This document shows, piece by piece, positions 18,506 to 26,448 of a DNA stretch of 64,000 nucleotides. The notes below the pieces were generated by a model. The model searched no databases and was not told where the DNA came from. It saw nothing but the letters and a program-made list of their open reading frames with translations. The translations under genes and the position numbers were made by a program. The stretch is from Parabacteroides sp. 52 (GTDB lineage: Bacteria > Bacteroidota > Bacteroidia > Bacteroidales > Tannerellaceae): positions 186,001-250,000 of the forward strand of contig NZ_QVMG01000001.1 of NCBI RefSeq assembly GCF_010500925.1. Reading direction: 5' to 3'. Every line of letters begins with the position of its first letter. The stretch's first letter is position 1.

Positions 18506-19777
18506 TTACTTTATCATGTCAAATCCGGTATACGGAACCAAGGCTTTCGGTATGCGGATACCTTCCGCTGTCTGGTTGTTTTCCAACAACGCTGCCACAA
18601 TACGAGGCAAAGCCAGGGCACTGCCATTGAGTGTATGACAAAGCTGTGTCTTCTTATTTTCATCTCGATAACGACATTTCAAGCGATTTGCCTGATAACT
18701 CTCGAAGTTTGACACCGAACTTACCTCCAGCCAACGGTCTTGCGCAACCGAATAAACTTCAAAGTCGAAGGTCAATGCAGAGGTAAAACTCATATCCCCT
18801 CCACATAAGCGGAGAATACGCCAGGGCAATTCCAATTTATCTACCAAAGACTGCACATAATCAACCATCTCCTGCAAAGATTGATAAGAATGTTCCGGTT
18901 TATCAATGCGTACAATTTCTACTTTATCAAATTGGTGCAAACGGTTCAGACCACGTACATCCTTTCCATAAGAACCGGCTTCGCGACGGAAACAGGCTGA
19001 ATAAGCCGTATTCTTAACCGGAAAATCAGATTCATTGAGAATCACATCCCGGTAGATATTGGTCACAGGCACCTCCGCTGTCGGGATCAAATAAAGATCA
19101 TCCGCCGTAGCATGATACATCTGCCCTTCCTTATCGGGTAATTGCCCTGTTCCATATCCCGAATCCGCATTCACCACATAAGGCGGTTGGATCTCCAGAT
19201 AACCGGCTTCACGCGCATTGTCCAGGAAAAAGTTGATCAACGCCCGCTGCAAACGGCAGCCATATCCTTTATATACAGGAAAACCGGCTCCGGTTATTTT
19301 GACCCCCAGCTCAAAGTCTATCAAATCATATTTCTTGGCCAATTCCCAGTGCGGTAACGCATCCGGTCCCAATACGGGTATCACCCCTCCGGTCTTTTCG
19401 ATGATGTTATCCTCTGCCACTTTCCCTTGCGGAACAGATTCATGGGGGAGATTGGGTATCAGACACAATAAGTCAGTCATTTCTTTTTCAGCAGTCATTT
19501 TAGCCTCTTCCAGGCCTTTGTTCTGCTCTTTCATTGCATTCACTTGTGCACGGGCTGTCTCCGCCTGCTCTTTCTTTCCCTCTTTCATCAACTGACCGAT
19601 CGACTTGGAGATCTGATTCAATTCTGCCAGGTTGGCATCCAGTTCCGTTTGACTGTTACGTCTCACTTTATCTAATTCTATCACCTTGGCGATAATCTCG
19701 GTCGCATCAAAATGCTTCTTAGCCAATCGGCGAATCACTTCTTCCCGATTCTCTGTAATAACTTTAAGCGTCAACAT
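18506..19777 (-). CDS. serS: Serine--tRNA ligase
   Basis: Charges tRNA-Ser (and tRNA-Sec where present) with serine. The 423-aa protein has the N-terminal long antiparallel coiled-coil arm (about 30-105, rich in K/E/A) and the class II core with IPTAEVPVTNIYRD, the motif 2 region SACFRREAGSYGKDVRGLNR, and motif 3 LNGSALALPRIVAALLENNQ. The open frame extends to 19810, but its first codon TTG lies in the -7 element TACCTTTG; the ATG at 19777 is the normal N-terminus (MLTLKVITENRE). Confidence 0.97.
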   Translation of the reverse strand: MLTLKVITENREEVIRRLAKKHFDATEIIAKVIELDKVRRNSQTELDANLAELNQISKSIGQLMKEGKKEQAETARAQVNAMKEQNKGLEEAKMTAEKEMTDLLCLIPNLPHESVPQGKVAEDNIIEKTGGVIPVLGPDALPHWELAKKYDLIDFELGVKITGAGFPVYKGYGCRLQRALINFFLDNAREAGYLEIQPPYVVNADSGYGTGQLPDKEGQMYHATADDLYLIPTAEVPVTNIYRDVILNESDFPVKNTAYSACFRREAGSYGKDVRGLNRLHQFDKVEIVRIDKPEHSYQSLQEMVDYVQSLVDKLELPWRILRLCGGDMSFTSALTFDFEVYSVAQDRWLEVSSVSNFESYQANRLKCRYRDENKKTQLCHTLNGSALALPRIVAALLENNQTAEGIRIPKALVPYTGFDMIK

Positions 19778-19807
19778 ACCATATGTCTGTGTTAATAATT
19801 TGAGGAG

Positions 19808-19815
19808 CAAAGGTA
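19808..19815 (-). promoter_or_regulatory. Promoter -7 element TACCTTTG for serS
   Basis: TAnnTTTG match on the minus strand about 30 bases before the serS ATG; it overlaps the alternative upstream start and rules it out. Confidence 0.7.
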
Positions 19816-19821
19816 TAGAAA

Positions 19822-19845
19822 AAGTTGGCAGAAGCCAACTTTTTT
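19822..19845. terminator. Terminator upstream of serS, for the NlpC/P60 gene
   Basis: Perfect 8-bp stem AAGTTGGC / GCCAACTT with a 4-base loop, T-rich on both sides. It lies between the end of the minus-strand NlpC/P60 gene and the serS promoter. Confidence 0.8.
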
Positions 19846-19846
19846 A

Positions 19847-20010
19847 ATGGACAATGGACAGTTGACAATGGACAATTAATAGATTTGAAAAGTGTTTTTT
19901 TGCCACCCCTTCACAAGAAAGAATCCTCTCCTCATTCTCTTATTTATCACACCTATTAAGACTTCCCTCTCCATTCTCCATTCTCCATTTTCAATTCTCC
20001 ATTTTCAATT
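19847..20010. repeat. Degenerate short direct repeats flanking the 3' end of the NlpC/P60 gene
   Basis: At about 19847-19879 a short motif ATGGACAATGGACA is repeated with variation (GTTGACAATGGACAATTA). At about 19968-20010 the motif TCTCCATT / TTTCAATT is repeated at least six times. The two blocks are roughly reverse complements in character (GGACAAT against ATTCTCC/ATTGTCC) and lie about 90 bp apart. The spacer between them has no gene. A degenerate repeat or a trace of a small inserted element is possible. Confidence 0.6.
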
Positions 20011-20032
20011 TGCGTTAAGCGAGCTTAACGCA
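20011..20032. repeat. Perfect 10-bp inverted repeat containing the NlpC/P60 stop codon
   Basis: TGCGTTAAGC (20011-20020), GA, GCTTAACGCA (20023-20032). The minus-strand stop codon TAA at 20027-20025 is inside the right arm. No T-run follows, so it is not a typical terminator. Confidence 0.8.
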
Positions 20033-20546
20033 CCCTCCCGCCCATCAGCCAAGTACGTGTATAATACGGTTCGCTCAAGCTACTTACAGTCACTCCCCGG
20101 GAAGTGCTGGTATGAATGAAACTACCATTTTTCAGATAGATACCGACATGATTAGGGGTCTTGGTACGTTTGCCATCGGTACGGAAAAAGACTAAATCCC
20201 CTTCTTTTAGTTTGCCACGTCCCACCTTCCGGCAGTTCTGTTTCCATATATCTGCCGAGGACCGGGCAAGTTTTTTTCCATACACCTGTCTATAAAGGAT
20301 GACCACCAAACCGGAGCAATCGACTCCTTTCCGGGTATTTCCTCCTAAGCGGTGAGGGGTTCCCAGCCATTGGGCACCTGCATTGTATAAATAGATATTG
20401 TCAGAGGAGGTTATACGTACGCCATATATACGGGATAATTCCTTTGGCCCTTTAAAATCAGAAGGCAAAGCTACGCGTTTCTTACTCCCGCAGGCTGTTA
20501 ATAAAAGAATAAAGAGAGAGAGGCAGAGTATATTATGTAATTTCAT
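20025..20546 (-). CDS. NlpC/P60-family peptidoglycan endopeptidase lipoprotein (C40)
   Basis: Cell-wall hydrolase that cuts peptide bonds in peptidoglycan stems. The 173-aa protein starts at 20546 with a lipoprotein signal (lipobox LTAC) and contains the C40 catalytic signatures: Cys in GVDCSGLVV, His in PNHVGIYL, and a third polar residue in SFIHTSTSRGV. The frame extends to 20633, but the promoter element TATCTTTG (20578-20571) lies in between, so the ATG at 20546 is the start. The last codons and the stop fall in a palindrome next to a repeat cluster, which may have reshaped the C-terminus. Confidence 0.93.
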   Translation of the reverse strand: MKLHNILCLSLFILLLTACGSKKRVALPSDFKGPKELSRIYGVRITSSDNIYLYNAGAQWLGTPHRLGGNTRKGVDCSGLVVILYRQVYGKKLARSSADIWKQNCRKVGRGKLKEGDLVFFRTDGKRTKTPNHVGIYLKNGSFIHTSTSRGVTVSSLSEPYYTRTWLMGGRVR

Positions 20547-20570
20547 CCGGCATTTTATCTGTTTTCCGAA

Positions 20571-20578
20571 CAAAGATA
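20571..20578 (-). promoter_or_regulatory. Promoter -7 element TATCTTTG for the NlpC/P60 gene
   Basis: TAnnTTTG match on the minus strand, 24 bases before the ATG at 20546; it excludes the longer frame. Confidence 0.7.
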
Positions 20579-20633
20579 AAAGACTTCTTGGAGAAGAGAG
20601 GATGTTTTCGTGTATAAGATGTCCGTGAACCAA

Positions 20634-20668
20634 TAAAAAAGCCGGGTGTCAAAGACATCCGGCTTTTT
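20634..20668. terminator. Terminator after rpmA
   Basis: GCCGGGTGTC / GACATCCGGC stem (one mismatch, wobble-paired in minus-strand RNA) with loop AAA, A-run on the left and T5 on the right. It ends the rplU-rpmA transcript on the minus strand. Confidence 0.88.
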
Positions 20669-20686
20669 CATATAAAGAAGCTCTTT

Positions 20687-20947
20687 TTATGCTTCTATTT
20701 CTTTTACAGATACAAATGATCTGTTTTCTTTTCCTTTAGAGAATGTAACTACTCCGTCGATCAACGCATACAAGGTATGGTCTTTACCAATACCTACGTT
20801 TTTACCCGGATGATGAGCGGTTCCTCTCTGGCGAACAAGTATGTTACCTGCTTTGGCTACTTCACCACCAAAAAGCTTAACACCTAATCTTTTACTATGT
20901 GATTCACGGCCGTTCTTCGAACTACCAACACCTTTTTTATGTGCCAT
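20687..20947 (-). CDS. rpmA: 50S ribosomal protein L27
   Basis: Large-subunit protein near the peptidyl-transferase centre. The 86-aa product begins [16 protein letters not shown], which is the usual L27 start without the Firmicutes-type cleavable extension, and carries the family core [26 protein letters not shown]. It follows rplU by 22 bp on the minus strand, the standard L21-L27 pair, and is closed by a terminator. Confidence 0.98.
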   Translation of the reverse strand: MAHKKGVGSSKNGRESHSKRLGVKLFGGEVAKAGNILVRQRGTAHHPGKNVGIGKDHTLYALIDGVVTFSKGKENRSFVSVKEIEA

Positions 20948-20969
20948 TTCTTTACTACTTCTTTAAACG

Positions 20970-21287
20970 TTAAGCAACAATTTCTTTAATACTCACTTCG
21001 GTGAACTGTTGACGGTGTCCGTTCAACTTACGATATCCTTTTCTTCTCTTTTTGTGGAAGATAAGCACTTTATCACCCTTCACCAACGGAGAAAGTACTT
21101 CACATACTACTTTAGCTCCTTCAACGGTAGGAAGTCCTACTGTTACTTGTCCATTGTTGTCAACCAACAATACCTTGTCAAACTCAACAACAGCGCCACT
21201 TTCTACATTCTGAATGTGGTGCACGAACATTTTCTTTCCTTGTTCTGCTTTGAACTGTTGTCCGTTAATTTCTACGATTACGTACAT
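20970..21287 (-). CDS. rplU: 50S ribosomal protein L21
   Basis: Large-subunit protein that binds 23S rRNA. The 105-aa product shows [19 protein letters not shown] at the start, the [16 protein letters not shown] core and the basic end [19 protein letters not shown]. It is the first gene of the rplU-rpmA operon. Its promoter (21374-21381) lies about 87 bases upstream, and the leader between them can fold. Confidence 0.98.
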   Translation of the reverse strand: MYVIVEINGQQFKAEQGKKMFVHHIQNVESGAVVEFDKVLLVDNNGQVTVGLPTVEGAKVVCEVLSPLVKGDKVLIFHKKRRKGYRKLNGHRQQFTEVSIKEIVA

Positions 21288-21299
21288 CTGTCTTTTACT

Positions 21300-21368
21300 T
21301 TAAACAGGTTAGGTCCCGAGGGTGGGCGCCGTCTCCGACTCCTCTTGTCAACCCTCTGCGGAAAATCA
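21300..21368 (-). promoter_or_regulatory. Structured 5' leader of rplU-rpmA
   Basis: In the minus-strand RNA, GAGGGT (near 21357) can pair with ACCCTC (near 21321) around a GC-rich loop containing GGCGCC. Leader RNAs of ribosomal protein operons often bind one of the encoded proteins; whether L21 does so here is unknown. The rest of 21382-21489 shows nothing firm. Confidence 0.45.
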
Positions 21369-21373
21369 GTGTG

Positions 21374-21381
21374 CAAAATTA
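21374..21381 (-). promoter_or_regulatory. Promoter -7 element TAATTTTG for rplU
   Basis: TAnnTTTG match on the minus strand upstream of the structured rplU leader. Confidence 0.65.
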
Positions 21382-21489
21382 CAGCATTTCAATTTAACTT
21401 CCAAACAATTACAAGGCAAATTGCAAATTCTCACTCCATAAAGAAGAAAGCCCCCGGTTCATATCCCTTTGGATGCCCCCATATAAAAA

Positions 21490-22080
21490 CTATTCGGCAA
21501 GTATATACACCTTGTGAGCTCCTTTACCGGAAACGGAAATCCATTTTTCTTCCACAAAAGCAAGCAGGTCTCTCTGGCTTATATAACGTGAACAATTATT
21601 TAACTCTGCATATTTCGCGATATTAATAAAAGCCTTTTTCTCCAGATAGGCAAGTAAACGTTTCTTACGGGTGATTTCTCCGGGCGTGATGTTTTTATCT
21701 GGTTTCACCTTATACAATTCTATTTCCCGCACTTTCTCTTTCAAACGTTTATTGCATCGGAAATTCACTCCGTCGGCCTCGACACGCATCGTCTTTTTGC
21801 CCGATTCATCCATAAAAGGTTTGCTTCGCAGAGATAACGAAAAGGTACCGATCTCTTCAAACTCTACATGATAGCCCAATTGCAGCCATTTGAACAGAAA
21901 CTTCCCCGATGCATCTAATACCGCCTTGATCTGTGCGGAATTCACACCCAGATCACGCAATTCTTCACACATCTCATATAGATGAACCGTTCCTACTGAT
22001 TGTACCCGCGCATGGGATAAATGTTCGCGCTGTGCATCCTCCGGCTGAGGAGTCTCATAAATCTTAAATTTCACTTTCAT
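21490..22080 (-). CDS. HU-HIG type DNA-binding protein with C-terminal extension
   Basis: Nucleoid-associated, DNABII-like protein of the variant common in Bacteroidota. In the 196-aa product the HU-like domain runs to about residue 120 (VHLYEMCEELRDLGVNSAQI, then HVEFEEIGTFSLSLRSKPF, where HU has its DNA-binding arm). The last ~65 residues (ITRKKRLLAYLEKKAFINIA to the end) look like a winged-helix or HTH-type tail. DNA architecture or local regulation is likely. Immediately upstream lies the 22-bp repeat array C, which could be part of its own control region. Confidence 0.8.
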   Translation of the reverse strand: MKVKFKIYETPQPEDAQREHLSHARVQSVGTVHLYEMCEELRDLGVNSAQIKAVLDASGKFLFKWLQLGYHVEFEEIGTFSLSLRSKPFMDESGKKTMRVEADGVNFRCNKRLKEKVREIELYKVKPDKNITPGEITRKKRLLAYLEKKAFINIAKYAELNNCSRYISQRDLLAFVEEKWISVSGKGAHKVYILAE

Positions 22081-22108
22081 AGTTTGTGTGTTTTGATTGA
22101 ATATTCTA

Positions 22109-22196
22109 CTGTTGATAGCTATCGTCAGTACTGATGATAACTATCGTTACTACTGATGATAGCTATCGTTAGTACTGACGATAGCTATCAACACTA
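22109..22196. repeat. Array C: four tandem 22-bp palindromic units
   Basis: Units are 22109-22130, 22131-22152, 22153-22174 and 22175-22196. The core is CGATAGCTATCG or a close variant, and unit junctions read TCAGTACTGA-like, itself a palindrome. The whole array is nearly symmetric: its first unit starts CTGTTGATAGCTATC and its last ends GATAGCTATCAACACTA. It begins 28 bp before the HU-HIG ATG and may lie in that gene's leader. The remaining gap to 22554 holds a weak hairpin (GCAAAC.. 22305 against GTTTGC 22352) and the promoter at 22421. Confidence 0.92.
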
Positions 22197-22420
22197 AAAT
22201 TATACCCATAAAGATAAAGTATTTTACGGGAAACGCGCAAAAAAAGAACTTATTTTTTATGGCAATATCACTATACTATAATATCCTCGAGCAAAAAGTT
22301 GGAGCAAACGTACTGTTTTTTTCTATAAAAACAAATTGAAACAGTTTGCTGTAAAAATCTAATCAATTTCGTGTAAAACCAATATTCTCAAGGTGGCCAT
22401 GAAATAAACAGAATAAATAG

Positions 22421-22428
22421 TATATTTG
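22421..22428 (+). promoter_or_regulatory. Promoter -7 element TATATTTG
   Basis: TAnnTTTG match. A TTG inside it opens the longer reading frame at 22426, which cannot be the start of translation if this is the promoter. The leader to the ATG at 22555 is about 120 nt. Confidence 0.7.
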
Positions 22429-22554
22429 TCAGCCATACAATTACAGTTCATCCAAAAAGGGAACGATACGAACTGGGAGGTAGAAGTTTCTTCCGATAGA
22501 AAACAATGGACTACATATCCTCAATCGGTTGAAGTCAATACAACGTATAAACAT

Positions 22555-23049
22555 ATGAAATATAACAATGAAACCGTTCGTCGGCAAGAACGCTTGTTAA
22601 CAGAAGAGGAAGCCATCTATTTATTGCGTACAGGCGAATATGGAGTACTTTCAATGATTGAAAATACAGATAAAGAAACAGGTGGATATGGCATTCCGCT
22701 TAACTATGTATGGGATGGTAATAATTCTATCTATTTCCATTGTGCACCCGAAGGATACAAATTAGAATGCTTGAAAAAGAATCCCAAGGTTTCTCTCTCC
22801 GTGATTGGTCACACGAAAGTCATATCACATAAGTTTACTACTGCATATGAAAGTATTCTTATCAGAGGTAATGTCGTTATGAACCTTTCCGAAGAAGAAC
22901 GTCGAAAAGCATTAATCTTAATATTAGATAAATATTCGCCAGCCGACAAAGAAATCGGATTAAAGTATATCGAAAAATCCTTCTACCGGACAAATATTAT
23001 ACGGCTTGATATAGTAGAAGCATCCGGAAAGACAAAAAAGATAAAGTAA
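22555..23049 (+). CDS. Pyridoxamine 5'-phosphate oxidase-like (NimA-type) flavin-binding protein
   Basis: Split-barrel protein of 164 aa in the PNPOx/NimA group. Features: RRQERLLTEEEAIYLLRTGEYGVLSM near the start, GYGIPLNYVWDGNNSIYFHCAPEGYKLE, and LKKNPKVSLSVIG. The phrase GIPLNYVWDG...YFHCAPEG is typical of NimA relatives, which bind a flavin and reduce small molecules; some family members give nitroimidazole resistance, but sequence similarity alone does not show this here. Start at 22555 is chosen because the longer frame begins in the promoter -7 element. Confidence 0.85.
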   Translation: MKYNNETVRRQERLLTEEEAIYLLRTGEYGVLSMIENTDKETGGYGIPLNYVWDGNNSIYFHCAPEGYKLECLKKNPKVSLSVIGHTKVISHKFTTAYESILIRGNVVMNLSEEERRKALILILDKYSPADKEIGLKYIEKSFYRTNIIRLDIVEASGKTKKIK

Positions 23050-23143
23050 TAGTTGTGTCCTCGATATATGAACATACATAAAGTCTCTTTTCAAAACCGG
23101 GTATTTACTATCACTGATTTTACCTCTCTTTGTGAGATTTTTG

Positions 23144-23151
23144 TATATTTG
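23144..23151 (+). promoter_or_regulatory. Promoter -7 element TATATTTG for prmA
   Basis: TAnnTTTG match 36 bases before the prmA ATG. Confidence 0.7.
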
Positions 23152-23187
23152 TAAAAGAAATAATATCTGTAAACAGAAACAAATAGA

Positions 23188-24039
23188 ATGAATTACCAGG
23201 AAGTTACATTTACTTATATATCCCCTTTAGAATTGGAAATCATCAACGACATCTTAGCTGCGGAGTTGGGAGAGATCGGATTTGAAAGTTTCACAACCCA
23301 CGAAAAGGGATTGACAGCCTATATCGCTCAAAAAGAATATAATCAGCCGGCATTAGATAAAAAGCTTGCCGCCTTTCCTTTGGAAGGGGTGGAGATCCGG
23401 TACGAAGCGGAAATGATCGAAGGCCAGGATTGGAATGAAGAATGGGAAAAGAATTATTTCAAACCTATCCGGATCGGGAAAGACTGCATCATCCGTGCGT
23501 CGTTTCATCCCGAAGAACCGGGATATACGTATCCGATTACTATCGACCCGAAAATGGCTTTCGGCACAGGTAATCACGAGACGACCTATCTGATGATCCA
23601 TGAGATGTTGCCACTCGATTTGCAAGGTAAAAGGGTACTCGACATGGGCTGCGGCACTGCCGTCCTGGCCATACTCGCCCGCCTGAAAGGTGCCCAACGG
23701 GTCGTTGCCATAGACATCGACGAATGGGCCTATGATAATGCCTTGGAGAATATCCGCTTGAACGATACGGAAGACATCGAAGTGATCTTAGGCGGAGCAG
23801 AACAAATACCCGCCTCTGCCTCTTTCGATATCATTTTTGCCAATATCAACCGCAATATTCTTCTAAACGATATGCATTTGTATGCCGATCATATGGAAAA
23901 AGAGGGGCTCCTCTTTATGAGTGGATTCTACGAAGAAGACATCCCCTTGATAGAAGCCGAATGCCAGCGTCATCAGTTGCGCCTTCTCGCTGTTGCCCAA
24001 AAACATCAATGGGTAGCGATCCGGACACAAAAATATTAA
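23188..24039 (+). CDS. prmA: Ribosomal protein L11 methyltransferase
   Basis: SAM-dependent enzyme that methylates ribosomal protein L11. The 283-aa protein has an N-terminal substrate-recognition domain (about 1-75), the linker IDPKMAFGTGNHETT (119-133), and the methyltransferase fold with motif I VLDMGCG (150-156), VVAIDIDEWA and the FANINRNIL substrate motif near 216. Length and motif order match PrmA. It is preceded by its own promoter and followed, after 72 bp, by the YtxH gene trio. Confidence 0.95.
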   Translation: MNYQEVTFTYISPLELEIINDILAAELGEIGFESFTTHEKGLTAYIAQKEYNQPALDKKLAAFPLEGVEIRYEAEMIEGQDWNEEWEKNYFKPIRIGKDCIIRASFHPEEPGYTYPITIDPKMAFGTGNHETTYLMIHEMLPLDLQGKRVLDMGCGTAVLAILARLKGAQRVVAIDIDEWAYDNALENIRLNDTEDIEVILGGAEQIPASASFDIIFANINRNILLNDMHLYADHMEKEGLLFMSGFYEEDIPLIEAECQRHQLRLLAVAQKHQWVAIRTQKY

Positions 24040-24123
24040 TTAAGCATAAAAGGTGGTATAGGTTTAAACCATCCACACCTCAAACTCGTTATCTTAGTAT
24101 AAACTTTTAAAATGTTGCAGATT

Positions 24124-24378
24124 ATGAAAACTTCAGATTCAAAATTATTAGTAGGTCTTGCTATTGGCATTGCGGTAGGTGCAGCGGTAGGTTATCTGGT
24201 TGCTTCCGATAAAGGGGAAGAGTTACTGGAAGAGTTGAAAGATATGGCAGGTAAAGCAAAAGAAGGATTTAACTCTGCCGTTGCAAAAGCCAAAGAAACA
24301 GGGCAGGAAGCTCTCAGGGCTGTCAAAGAAGGCAAAGACGAAGCAGTGAAAGCGGCTCAGGGTACCCTATCCGAATAA
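24124..24378 (+). CDS. YtxH-family small membrane-associated protein
   Basis: 84 residues from 24124 (an alternative ATG at 24112 adds four). It has one glycine/alanine-rich membrane segment (LLVGLAIGIAVGAAVGYLVA), then a charged helical tail with repeats of A-K-E, typical of YtxH proteins linked to stress or cell-envelope states. It is the first of three small genes: the next begins 9 bp later and the third overlaps the second. Similar YtxH/holin-like clusters occur across Bacteroidota; the function is not known. Confidence 0.85.
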   Translation: MKTSDSKLLVGLAIGIAVGAAVGYLVASDKGEELLEELKDMAGKAKEGFNSAVAKAKETGQEALRAVKEGKDEAVKAAQGTLSE

Positions 24379-24386
24379 ACTGGGAT

Positions 24387-24800
24387 ATGGAAAAAGATTT
24401 AGGACAAATCTTCACAGAGCTGAAAAAAGATGTTTCAGCATATGCGGAGTTAAAATTTGAACTTCTCAAACTAAATACATACGAGAGGGCCGGCAAAATA
24501 GTCGGCCTACTCTCCTATGCATTGGTTTTACTCTTTCTTGCTTTTTTAGCGACTCTCTTTTTGTTTTTGGCATTGGGGGTACAGTTAGGACATTGGCTAG
24601 ACTCAACAAGTGCAGGTTTTGCCATTGTAGGCGGTATCTATCTGATTATAATAGGAATCGTTATCATATATAAGAAAAGTCTTACGACAAAAGTGATGAA
24701 CATTATCATTGAGACCTTAGACGGTGGGGATAATGAGAATCAAAAAGAAACAGGCTATGGAAAGAAAAATGACGCCGATAGAAAAGCTGAATTACAATAA
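24387..24800 (+). CDS. Phage-holin-family (Holin-X-like) membrane protein
   Basis: 137 aa with a charged N-terminal amphipathic part (LKKDVSAYAELKFELLKL), two strong membrane spans (about 47-72 and 78-100), and a short polar tail. The pattern fits the DUF1469/holin-superfamily III group, which is chromosomal and not evidence of a prophage. It is 9 bp from the YtxH gene and overlaps the start of the next gene, pointing to translation coupling. Confidence 0.8.
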   Translation: MEKDLGQIFTELKKDVSAYAELKFELLKLNTYERAGKIVGLLSYALVLLFLAFLATLFLFLALGVQLGHWLDSTSAGFAIVGGIYLIIIGIVIIYKKSLTTKVMNIIIETLDGGDNENQKETGYGKKNDADRKAELQ

Positions 24801-25137
24801 AACGCGCATCCGACATGAGTGTGACATAGTGGAAAGCCGCTTCAACGGGAATCTCCATTATTTACAAAAGAATGCAGGCAAATTAGTCATTCACGAGGTT
24901 ACCTCCTCCCTTTTCTCCGGAAAATCATCCACAGCCTCCTCCTCTCCTGCCACATCCCTCTCTTCCACATTCATTCATACGGTTTTGGGCAGTTTCTCTT
25001 CCTCTTTGGGAACGAAGAAAGACACGCTACCTATGGTCTTCAGTATGATACAACCTCTTTTAGTCAGCTGGAGTATCAAAGGAATAAAAAAACTAATCGG
25101 CCGCCTTTTTTCCGGGAGGAAGAAGAAAAAACAATAA
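24769..25137 (+). CDS. Small conserved hypothetical protein, third gene of the YtxH cluster
   Basis: 122 residues from the ATG at 24769 (in-frame ATGs at 24757 and 24724 are also possible). It begins MTPIEKLNYNKTRIRHECDI, has a serine/threonine-rich middle (SGKSSTASSSPATSLSS), one hydrophobic stretch near LPMVFSMIQPLLVSWSI, and a strongly basic end (SGRKKKKQ). I do not recognise a domain. It overlaps the preceding gene by 32 bases, so the three proteins probably act together at the membrane. Confidence 0.65.
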   Translation: MTPIEKLNYNKTRIRHECDIVESRFNGNLHYLQKNAGKLVIHEVTSSLFSGKSSTASSSPATSLSSTFIHTVLGSFSSSLGTKKDTLPMVFSMIQPLLVSWSIKGIKKLIGRLFSGRKKKKQ

Positions 25138-25209
25138 TTTCTACCATTAATTTATGTTAGAGGGCATATTTTTCCATTGCAATTGTAAACAACTTATAAA
25201 AAACATAAT

Positions 25210-25217
25210 TACCTTTG
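25210..25217 (+). promoter_or_regulatory. Promoter -7 element TACCTTTG upstream of the micro-ORF and gap
   Basis: TAnnTTTG match 13 bases before the ATG at 25231. No second match lies between it and gap at 25374, so the gap mRNA probably starts here. Confidence 0.65.
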
Positions 25218-25230
25218 CATGCGAAAAATC

Positions 25231-25323
25231 ATGGACAAGATGAAACGTAACATAGCTCTTCTAATAGCATTTTTATTAATGCTTGTGTTGATGATTTCAT
25301 GCGCCACTCCTTGTGGTTGTTAG
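25231..25323 (+). CDS. 30-residue putative lipoprotein in the gap leader
   Basis: A short frame, ATG at 25231 and TAG at 25321-25323. The product starts MDKMKRN, has a hydrophobic core ALLIAFLLMLVLMIS and ends CATPCGC. This looks like a complete lipoprotein signal peptide with a Cys at position 24 (MISC, a weak lipobox) and only a seven-residue mature part with three cysteines. A good promoter lies directly upstream, and gap follows 50 bp downstream. It could be a surface or periplasmic peptide, a leader peptide affecting gap, or a chance frame; the charged start, hydrophobic core and Cys make chance less likely. Confidence 0.55.
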   Translation: MDKMKRNIALLIAFLLMLVLMISCATPCGC

Positions 25324-25334
25324 CTAAGAAATAA

Positions 25335-26378
<1,044 letters not shown>

Positions 26379-26400
26379 TCATAGCATTATATAGTTTAAA

Positions 26401-26429
26401 GCCGCATTCTTCGGGATGCGGCTTTTTTT
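26401..26429 (+). terminator. Terminator after gap
   Basis: GCCGCAT / ATGCGGC stem, loop TCTTCGGG, T7 tail. The right arm overlaps the upstream ATG at 26416 of the miaA frame, which argues against that start. Confidence 0.93.
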
Positions 26430-26431
26430 AT

Positions 26432-26439
26432 TACCTTTG
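26432..26439 (+). promoter_or_regulatory. Promoter -7 element TACCTTTG for miaA
   Basis: TAnnTTTG match only 9 bases before the miaA ATG at 26449. Transcription would begin about 3-6 bases before the start codon or on it. Confidence 0.65.
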
Positions 26440-26448
26440 TTTCCTGTT

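Noticed and set aside
21009-21626. 205-aa plus-strand reading frame
   Set aside because: Antisense across rplU, its leader and the HU-HIG gene end; no domain.
22426-22554. N-terminal extension of the PNPOx-like protein
   Set aside because: Its TTG start is inside the TATATTTG promoter element and the extension has no family similarity.
24387-24800. Prophage holin
   Set aside because: The holin-like family is common on Bacteroidota chromosomes; no other phage gene is present.
26416-26448. Upstream start for miaA
   Set aside because: The ATG lies in the right arm of the gap terminator and upstream of the miaA promoter element.
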